Positions 58,349 through 64,000 of a stretch of 64,000 nt of DNA are shown here, piece after piece; the first letter of the stretch is position 1; each line of letters begins with the position of its first letter. The notes under the pieces are model-generated. The model saw only the letters and a list, made by a program, of their open reading frames with translations, had not been told where the DNA came from and made no database searches. This DNA comes from Prevotella sp. P6B1 (GTDB lineage: Bacteria; Bacteroidota; Bacteroidia; Bacteroidales; Bacteroidaceae), in contig NZ_JNKF01000013.1 in the NCBI RefSeq assembly GCF_000702825.1, positions 304,947 to 368,946 on the forward strand, read 5' to 3'. Position numbers and translations under genes: made by a program.

Positions 58349-58374
58349 AAAAGCCAGCACCCGGCTGACTTTTC
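58349..58374. repeat. Hairpin between cassette genes
   Basis: GAAAAGCCAGC (58349-58359) can pair with GCTGACTTTTC (58363-58373). T-richness on either side is modest, so it is a weak terminator at best, possibly read through under antitermination. Confidence 0.5.
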
Positions 58375-58381
58375 CTTTATT

Positions 58382-58621
58382 TTATTCGTATTGATTCTTC
58401 CTCCTATACTGCTCGCACATTTCCAACAGTTTCTTGAACTGTTCAATCCTATCTTCTTTCAACTCCCCCGCATTCATCTGCTTCCGGTTATGCTTCATCC
58501 ACGTATACAGTCGTCTTTCCCCAAAATCATATTTGGAAAGATTCCTACGGTTCTTTTCAATAAAGGCCATTACCTCATTGTAATTTGACATCCAACGTTC
58601 TTCCTGTGTCATAACCTTCAA
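58382..58621 (-). CDS. Stand-alone helicase-associated (HA) domain protein
   Basis: A 79-residue protein (a start at the internal ATG of MSNYNEV is possible). Its pattern RWMSNYNEVMAFIEKN...LYTWMKHNRKQMNAGELKEDRIEQFKKLLEM fits the helicase-associated domain repeated at the end of some DEAD/DEAH helicases: Trp start, x-L-x-x-W-x-x-x-x-R middle, and L-x-x-x-R-I-x-x-F end. The helicase itself is missing. It lies 61 bp after the nuclease-ATPase gene and 142 bp before the NACHT gene on the same strand; possibly a nucleic-acid-binding adaptor or a remnant. Confidence 0.65.
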   Translation of the reverse strand: MKVMTQEERWMSNYNEVMAFIEKNRRNLSKYDFGERRLYTWMKHNRKQMNAGELKEDRIEQFKKLLEMCEQYRRKNQYE

Positions 58622-58681
58622 TCAATATATTCTCACGTGAACCTCTCTACGAGTTTTCATCTGATATCAATGTCCTAAGAA

Positions 58682-61201
58682 CTACCGATTCTCTGCAATG
58701 GTACTTAATCTATCGAGGTCATTTCCTAAACCACCCATTATCATATTATCCACCATTCTGCCATATTTTGTCTGCAATAAGGCATTATTTGATTTCTTTT
58801 CTATTGCCTCTAAATAATCCATGAAAAGTTGAACGACATCAATTCTGACCCTCATATCCTTCTTACCATTACTCTTCTCTGGAATAGGGAATTTTTGAAC
58901 TAGACTTTCATAAACTTCTTTCTCGAATAAAGGCGTGTCTTGCAATATTAGTTCAACATAATAAAACCTATTTATCAATTCAGTCACATAATAATGTCCC
59001 TTAGCTGTTATTGTTATTGAGAATGTTTCTTGTGGCAAATTATTCCAGCTAATATCAGATAGTACTTTATCTGTCTCTATAAAATTATCCGTCAATAGTG
59101 ACTCCAGCTCTTTATTAATAACATCTTCCCTATAGCCATAATCCAAGAATTCTTTTAGTAGATCGCTATAATTTATGAATTTATTTATATTGCCTTCAAA
59201 AGACAGTTGTTCATCGAGTACTTTTAACAGGTAGTATTTAATAAAATAATCAGAATTAGGACTTGATGGGTAGAGTATATTTTGTATCTTACTAGACCTA
59301 TGATTATAATACAACTTATTTTCCAATGCTATTGTTTTTACAAACTCATGAATAGGTATAGTAATGATATGATCACCTTTGTTAAACAACACTCTCAATA
59401 CATATTCAGACACATCTGTATAACCCGAAATCAGGAATGTCTTAAACAAATTAAGCCCTTCTCTGATATTAGGGAAACTCATATGTCTTAAAAAGTCTAA
59501 TATGGGAGCATTCTTTTCGCCAAACAATGAGCTTTCTATTCCAGTAAAGAATTCTTCAATTTTATCTTCGTTAAGCATATATTGTTTGTCCCTAATGGGA
59601 CCTGTAAACGAATGGTTTTTACTGAATTGAATATTCTTCACCAAGTAGTTAAGCCTTTTCTGTAACACTTGTCCATAATCTGGCGCTGCAATATGATACG
59701 CATTACTTATAAAAGCATTAAAAGGAGGTCTGTTCCTCCAGTTATAGTAATACCCTTCTCGTAATGAAATAATTACGCCAAATCTAGCTTGTGTATTCAA
59801 TGAGCATGCGTTCAAATATACTTGTTCTTGAATCTTGTCGCTTAATTGATCGGCATTATCAAAAATCACCACTATTCTTTTATGAATTTCTCTAGTAAGA
59901 TACTTGTTAATCGCCATGAAATGTTCTTGGCTATTACGCATTTTATCTTTAAAAAACGATGCCAACTCTTTTTGATACTCACCTTGATTGTTTTCAAAAC
60001 TATATCTCCATACCCCCTTCTTGTTTTGATTAATTTCTCTTATATAAATACGTTCTAAAACCTCCAACGAGTTGATATTGAGTTGTGGGTATTTATCGCT
60101 AAATTGAATTAGTAAATCTTCATAGATATTCTCAAAATCAACACAATCCGCTCCTGTGTAGTATTTCATTAGGTTGACAAATAAGTACGGATTGTCTTTC
60201 AAATTTTTCCCGTCTGATTCATTCTTGAATAAAAAGTTCAGAAAAGTCGTCTTGCCAGCTCCTCGAGAACCAATAATTATAATTGGTTTGGGGGTTGCAG
60301 AGTTTGAGGATTGCGACGGGAAGTTTTCAATCTCATCCGTAATCTGGTGACTTATACTATCGGAGTTAACAGCTTTTACCACTTCATTTAATTTGGGCGG
60401 AGTGTCACGAAACAATCCTCTCAATTCTCTTTTGTTTTTTATTACCTCTTTGTTTTCGACATAACACTCTTTTATGAACTCGATATCATCATCCTCTTCA
60501 TTGGAATTAAAAATATCTCCAAACACCTTGTCTATAATTGGTGCGAGTTTCGCCGAAAGGTCATTTCTTACTATTTCATTATCTTTATTCAATATAGATG
60601 ATAGTACTGTTTTTGAGAATGATATCTCTACATCGAACAACTGTTTTATGCCACAATTCCTAATAACAGACTCTTTAGAAAGCGTATTCCAGAATTCAAC
60701 ATAATTATTGAGAATGTCTTCAACTCCGTTATAAACTATACAGTTATTCTCTTTCCAAGGAATACCGTTTGTATTAATGAATTTGGCTATGATATATTGT
60801 TTTCCATTTGTAACTACACCAATATCACATCCACAGTCATCTAAATAATGGCGAATTTGATTTATTACATCTTTATTGGAAGAATAAATTGCATTAAGCT
60901 TGCATCTTCTCTTGCTTTGATTTGGCAAAATAAGGTCATTAAACTGTCTTTTGGCTTCAATAATCAGAGAAAAGCCAGCTATCGATATTTTGTAGTCAAA
61001 ATAACCGCTGTCAACGTGACCTTCTCTTCTTATGTCTGCTTCATCCCATCCTAGCACATCAATCAAAACAGTATCAATAAGCTTTGATCTTGTGTCAGAC
61101 TCCGACATATTAATAGATTTATATGTCTCGAAATTATTCACGAACTCGTCGAAATGTTCTTTTGACTCGTCAAACGTTATTGTATTCATAGTTGTTTCCA
61201 T
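58682..61201 (-). CDS. HsdR_N-like nuclease fused to P-loop ATPase, likely defence protein
   Basis: An 839-residue protein with two recognisable parts. Residues about 35-175 fit the type I restriction HsdR N-terminal / PD-(D/E)XK fold: SDTRSKLIDTVLIDVLGWDEADIRRE, then the catalytic FDY (D69) and IIEAKRQ (E82, K84). Residues about 300-520 are an AAA/STAND-like ATPase: Walker A GSRGAGKTT (311-319), Walker B IVVIFDNAD (443-451), sensor-like GVIISLREGYYY. The C-terminal third looks like winged-helix/helical repeats. There is no helicase or methylase partner, so it is not a standard type I system. An antiphage role is inferred from architecture and neighbours. Confidence 0.82.
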   Translation of the reverse strand: METTMNTITFDESKEHFDEFVNNFETYKSINMSESDTRSKLIDTVLIDVLGWDEADIRREGHVDSGYFDYKISIAGFSLIIEAKRQFNDLILPNQSKRRCKLNAIYSSNKDVINQIRHYLDDCGCDIGVVTNGKQYIIAKFINTNGIPWKENNCIVYNGVEDILNNYVEFWNTLSKESVIRNCGIKQLFDVEISFSKTVLSSILNKDNEIVRNDLSAKLAPIIDKVFGDIFNSNEEDDDIEFIKECYVENKEVIKNKRELRGLFRDTPPKLNEVVKAVNSDSISHQITDEIENFPSQSSNSATPKPIIIIGSRGAGKTTFLNFLFKNESDGKNLKDNPYLFVNLMKYYTGADCVDFENIYEDLLIQFSDKYPQLNINSLEVLERIYIREINQNKKGVWRYSFENNQGEYQKELASFFKDKMRNSQEHFMAINKYLTREIHKRIVVIFDNADQLSDKIQEQVYLNACSLNTQARFGVIISLREGYYYNWRNRPPFNAFISNAYHIAAPDYGQVLQKRLNYLVKNIQFSKNHSFTGPIRDKQYMLNEDKIEEFFTGIESSLFGEKNAPILDFLRHMSFPNIREGLNLFKTFLISGYTDVSEYVLRVLFNKGDHIITIPIHEFVKTIALENKLYYNHRSSKIQNILYPSSPNSDYFIKYYLLKVLDEQLSFEGNINKFINYSDLLKEFLDYGYREDVINKELESLLTDNFIETDKVLSDISWNNLPQETFSITITAKGHYYVTELINRFYYVELILQDTPLFEKEVYESLVQKFPIPEKSNGKKDMRVRIDVVQLFMDYLEAIEKKSNNALLQTKYGRMVDNMIMGGLGNDLDRLSTIAENR

Positions 61202-61285
61202 AATAATTATCTACCTTCTATTTTGTCCTCTCCCTTTAAACCACAAAGAGGCATAGCCTCATCAGCCATACCCCTTCAACAATCC

Positions 61286-62092
61286 TTATTCTTTCTTCTT
61301 CTCCGTCTTCGTATCAACCTCATTCACGACTGTCCTCTGCGCAGCCCCTGCTATCGCCTGCCCCATCTGTATCTGCATCATTACACTTTGATATGCCTCA
61401 TAGTTCCACATCAGATAGGAATCCCACAGCCCCATGTCTATATCCTTAATAAGCGTATCCAGCTTTTCCTTTATCGGCTGTCCGTTCTCATCAAAATACA
61501 TCTGGTCACGCACCTGTTCCCTCAACACCTGTATAGCCTTGAATTCTCCAAGTGTAAAAATACGGCTAAGGTCATTCATCGGCTCCTTAAACTGCTTCGT
61601 TTCTGGATTAATCACCATCTTCGACAGTATCTCTTTGACATACTTCTTGCCAGCATTCCTCATAGCGAACAACGTGTAGTTAGCAGCAAAGTACGTGTCA
61701 GGATCCTGATAGAACAAATTATCACAATACCCCTTTTCAATCTGAAACACAATGCCGTCTATCTCATCCTTGTCAATCACCTTATCAAGGAAATGAATCT
61801 TACGAATATCAAAAACCTCATTGGCTGGTACGCCCATGGGGATGCCCAACTTATGCAGAGCCACTATCACCATGCGTTTTTCTGTTATAGAAAGCGAAGT
61901 GTTAAAATCACTCTCAGCGTTCATATACGATTGTTTTGAATACTTCTTAATCACATCCAAAGCCTTTATGGCAATGGCGCGCACTTTCTTCATCTTATAG
62001 TCCTCACGCAGATTCAAGAAGCGTGCTCCACTATAAGTACCAATCAAGCCGCCAACTAATGCAGTCAAGAAAGCAATTATTATCTCATTCAT
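61286..62092 (-). CDS. Membrane-anchored hypothetical protein of the UpxY cassette
   Basis: A 268-residue protein with an N-terminal membrane anchor (IIIAFLTALVGGLIGTYSG, about 4-22), then a basic stretch and a mainly helical cytoplasmic domain. I recognise no family. A paralog, now a pseudogene, lies at 63027-63690 and aligns over most of the length (for example GLWDSYLMWNYEAYQSV against GLWDNYLFGNYEMYKNA). It starts 33 bp after the UpxY stop and precedes the nuclease-ATPase, so it may be the membrane component of the cassette (inference). Confidence 0.75.
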   Translation of the reverse strand: MNEIIIAFLTALVGGLIGTYSGARFLNLREDYKMKKVRAIAIKALDVIKKYSKQSYMNAESDFNTSLSITEKRMVIVALHKLGIPMGVPANEVFDIRKIHFLDKVIDKDEIDGIVFQIEKGYCDNLFYQDPDTYFAANYTLFAMRNAGKKYVKEILSKMVINPETKQFKEPMNDLSRIFTLGEFKAIQVLREQVRDQMYFDENGQPIKEKLDTLIKDIDMGLWDSYLMWNYEAYQSVMMQIQMGQAIAGAAQRTVVNEVDTKTEKKKE

Positions 62093-62125
62093 ATATTTAC
62101 CTTTAGTTTAAATTACAAAGTCCAT

Positions 62126-62728
62126 CTAACCAATTTCCTTCAACACCCCCGCCGGCACATACGCTATCGCCACGCTCGCCACACCTTCTATCTCCACTAC
62201 TACCCTCTTACACCTCTTCACTCTCCTTATCACGCCCGTCACGCCCTCAAACACGCCGCCCATAATCTCCACGCGCTTGCCTTCCTTCCCCACGACAGCC
62301 TCCTCATCCAGAAACATCACGCTGTCGTCAGTCCGCGAAGCCACCCGCATAAAGTTCTCCATCTCCCTATCCGCCACAGTCATAATGGTGTGTCCACAAG
62401 CAACCGTCCTGTCCATCATATACCTCAGCGGCTCCAGCACCTCGTTCGTCCGCTTCAACTCGCTCACCCGCTCCTGCGTCTCCCGCACAAAAATCAGGTT
62501 GTTGATCGCCGGCACCAGCATCCTCCGCAGTTCCGTATCCCCGTCACTCTGCGATTCCACCACCTTATACCTCATCGGCACAAAGTTCTCGATTCCCAGC
62601 CTGTCCAGCTCCGCCTTCACCTTCATCTCCCGCTGATACGTCACCCTCATCGGAAACCACGTCTTGGGGTCACCACACATCCTTGTGTCGCGTCCCGATA
62701 CATTTCCCGTTTCTTTCGTCGTCATCAT
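62126..62728 (-). CDS. UpxY-family transcription antiterminator (NusG paralog)
   Basis: A 200-residue specialised NusG. The NGN domain (about 23-125) opens TWFPMRVTYQREMKVKAELDRLGIENFVPMRY; the C-terminal KOW motif is VVGKEGKRVEIMGGVFEGVTGVIRR (about 143-168). UpxY proteins bind elongating RNA polymerase at the 5' leader of their own operon and prevent premature termination; in Bacteroides they head capsule operons. No glycan genes follow here: instead a membrane protein, a nuclease-ATPase, an HA-domain protein and a NACHT NTPase lie downstream on the same strand. Confidence 0.9.
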   Translation of the reverse strand: MMTTKETGNVSGRDTRMCGDPKTWFPMRVTYQREMKVKAELDRLGIENFVPMRYKVVESQSDGDTELRRMLVPAINNLIFVRETQERVSELKRTNEVLEPLRYMMDRTVACGHTIMTVADREMENFMRVASRTDDSVMFLDEEAVVGKEGKRVEIMGGVFEGVTGVIRRVKRCKRVVVEIEGVASVAIAYVPAGVLKEIG

Positions 62729-62803
62729 ATCACTCTGGTCTTCAGTCGCTTTATGATTTCAACCCTAGAGTCCATATCACCATGGAGTTTTATCATTACG
62801 CCA

Positions 62804-62811
62804 CAAATATA
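62804..62811 (-). promoter_or_regulatory. -7 box of the UpxY operon
   Basis: TATATTTG on the minus strand; the implied leader of about 70 nt is where an UpxY protein would be expected to act on its own operon. Confidence 0.5.
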
Positions 62812-62884
62812 CGAATAATATTCTAATTAAACCTTATTCCTGCAACTTTTTATCTATTTTTCTTCTCTTTTTCTCAAAAACCAT

Positions 62885-62922
62885 GAAAACGCCCCTGAAA
62901 AGACTCTTTTCAAAAGCGTTTT
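62885..62922. repeat. Two-part hairpin upstream of the UpxY promoter
   Basis: AAAACGC (62886-62892) pairs with GCGTTTT (62916-62922), and inside it TGAAAAG (62896-62902) with CTTTTCA (62906-62912). Could end transcription of the upstream pseudogene. Confidence 0.6.
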
Positions 62923-63026
62923 GCATTGGATATAGACTATAGACTAGTGGGCGACAGATTCTGCCCGATGCTTCTGACTAAAAATCGCCCGACGTAGGCA
63001 CCTGTCTCCTTGTCAGATGTGGCAGA

Positions 63027-63690
63027 TTATTTATTTGTATTCGCCGCATCTATTTGTTGCTGCTGTGATAATACCCTTTGGAATGCATTTGCCATTTCTA
63101 TCTGCGACTTGGCATTCTTATACATTTCATAGTTTCCAAAGAGATAATTATCCCACAATCCCAAATCTATCTCATGTAATATTTGGTCTATCTTTTCTGG
63201 AATAGCGTTACCGTTTTGATCATAGAGCACATCAAAACAAGCCTGTTCGTGCAGATAGCGTAAAGACAAATACTCACCTAATCCAAAAGTTTTAAACCAA
63301 TCAGGATTATAAGTTGTTTGTTTTGTCTCACTATTTTAATGACTCTTTGCTAAAACCTCTCTTACATATCTTTTTCCTACTTCTCTGACAGTAATGTATT
63401 GACGATTCGCGCCAAAATAGCTTTCGGCATCAATAAAGAACAAATTGTCACAATGTCTTTGATTGATTTGGAGTACAATCCCATCTATTTCCTTCTCGTC
63501 AATGATTCTATCAGCAAAATGGATTCTATGAATGTCAAAAGCTTCTTTAGCAGGAACAATAACAGGAATACCTAATTTTTGCAACAACACAATAATTGTT
63601 CTTTTTTCAGCAATAGTCAAATCCGTATTAAATTGATTCTCAGCATTAATATAGGATTGGTCTTTGTAATGTCTAATTGCTGATATCGCT
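63027..63690 (-). pseudogene. Pseudogene paralogous to the 61286-62092 membrane protein
   Basis: Reading from 63690 leftward, the frame gives AISAIRHYKDQSYINAENQF...IPEKIDQILHEIDLGLWDNYLF, matching the intact paralog from about residue 47 to the end. Two lesions are seen: the 5' part, including the membrane anchor, is missing where the IS21-type end begins at ~63690, and one in-frame TAA (63338-63336) splits the coding region with no frame change (VLAKSH-stop-NSETKQ against ILSKMVINPETKQ). Translation restarts are possible but a functional product is unlikely. Confidence 0.8.
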
Positions 63691-63772
63691 GTATCGGTAC
63701 CAAGTGTAACACTGTAATCGGTACCATGCTAGCGCTGCAATCGGTACCGTCCGTATCGCTGCAAACGGTACC
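63690..63772. repeat. Four TGYAATCGGTACC-type repeats at the IS21 end
   Basis: GGTACC cores at 63696, 63720, 63743 and 63767, spacing 24, 23, 24 bp, each preceded by TGtat/TGtaat/TGcaat/TGcaaa C. Multiple transposase-binding repeats at each end are typical for IS21 relatives. Confidence 0.8.
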
Positions 63773-63809
63773 ATGATCATCGGCTCTGCCTTACTGGGTG
63801 CAAATATAA

Positions 63810-64000
63810 CTATTTTTTCTTTTTCTGACGCATAGAATCACCTTTTAATTCAATTTTATTCGCATTTGACACCAATCTGTCCATGATGGCATCGGCCAGA
63901 GTGGGATCTCCGATGTAGTCATACCATTTATTTATAGGTAGCTGAGAGACGATGATAACGGACTTTCTCTCATACCTCTCTTCCAAAATCTGCAGCATGG
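63810..64000 (-). CDS. istB: IstB-type IS21 helper ATPase, C-terminal part
   Basis: Only the last 62 or so residues are in the window, open to the right edge. They show the conserved IstB C-terminus: ERYERKSVIIVSQLPINKWYDYIGDPTLADAIMDRLV then NANKIELKGDSMR. IstB is the AAA+ target-selection ATPase that works with the transposase IstA. The gene ends about 120 bp from the element tip, a normal IS21 layout. Confidence 0.9.
   Translation of the reverse strand, partial: MLQILEERYERKSVIIVSQLPINKWYDYIGDPTLADAIMDRLVSNANKIELKGDSMRQKKKK

Larger units (their letters stand above)
62729..63026 (-). other. Leader/intergenic region upstream of the UpxY gene
   Basis: No gene seen. It holds a -7 box at 62804-62811 (TATATTTG, minus; 75 bp before the start, no TTG), which would give a ~70-nt leader, and further upstream a hairpin at 62885-62922 and paired GGGC/GCCC segments near 62948-62968. 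Confidence 0.55.
63690..64000 (-). mobile_element. IS21-family element, one end, continuing past the window
   Basis: The istB 3' end plus the terminal repeats define one end of the element, with its tip near 63690 (TGTATCGGTACC) abutting the truncated pseudogene. The istA gene and the other end are outside the window. Confidence 0.75.

Noticed and set aside
63336..63338. Programmed stop-codon readthrough in the membrane-protein paralog
   Set aside because: The copy is also 5' truncated by the IS end, so a plain nonsense mutation in a pseudogene is simpler.
63690..63772. Short regularly spaced repeats that could be a CRISPR array
   Set aside because: Units are ~13 bp with ~11-bp gaps, the whole is 83 bp, and they sit beside an istB end; this is IS21 terminal structure.

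Overview
The window is bacterial and almost certainly from the Bacteroidales, most like a Prevotella-type genome (family placement is inference). The best-supported promoters fit the Bacteroidota pattern TTG-N19-20-TAnnTTTG (for example upstream of higB, uxaB, the DUF3298 lipoprotein and sulP). Gene content agrees: an UpxY-type NusG paralog, a BT4734-like/DUF3987 protein, a DUF5686 protein, many SPII lipoproteins, the methylmalonyl-CoA mutase pair with Na+-pumping decarboxylase subunits, and a debranching enzyme/GT4/GH57 glycogen cluster. I saw no rRNA, tRNA or CRISPR array.

Layout. 1-2431: two tandem secreted Sel1-repeat proteins (the first cut by the window edge) and a lipoprotein. 2509-2819: a gene-free stretch with a consensus minus-strand promoter and a terminator-like end that can form an H-type pseudoknot, a candidate non-coding RNA. 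2921-3587: a HigBA toxin-antitoxin pair. 3609-8173: three genes, the last a primase-like N-terminal domain plus DUF3987 NTPase, bracketed by a perfect 24-bp inverted repeat and containing iteron-like repeats; a possible undescribed mobile or replicative unit. 8380-12170: polysaccharide export operon (Wzc-like tyrosine kinase with an extreme tyrosine tail, HAD phosphatase, Wza-like lipoprotein).

12680-22996: central metabolism. mutA-mutB-geranylgeranyl-reductase-like genes run leftward. An AspT-type transporter, an OadG/lamin-tail fusion, a biotin carrier, the decarboxylase beta subunit and a LuxR-type regulator run rightward. Together these interconvert succinyl-CoA and propionyl-CoA with Na+ export, but the carboxyltransferase alpha subunit and the epimerase are not here. 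23109-35244: uxaB, uvrA, a DUF5686 outer-membrane protein and an AddA/AddB-type helicase-nuclease. 35227-41125: K+ channel, MFS, DUF3298 lipoprotein, rsmG, MBL hydrolase, SulP transporter. 41239-51584: exonuclease III overlapping an output-less Cache sensor, the glycogen trio, lipid kinase, miaA, DUF2207 protein. 51755-53953: Fe superoxide dismutase with a 26-bp palindrome at its promoter, and an AlbA_2-type regulator.

54154-64000 is the accessory, AT-richer end. Reading leftward: an IS21-family element (istB end plus four GGTACC-containing terminal repeats) truncates a pseudogene; then come an UpxY-type antiterminator, an intact paralog of that pseudogene (small membrane-anchored protein), an HsdR_N-like nuclease/P-loop ATPase, a solitary helicase-associated-domain protein, and a 1361-residue NACHT-type STAND NTPase. 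All are on one strand. This looks like a defence-type cassette headed by a processive antiterminator and is the best candidate for an undescribed system.
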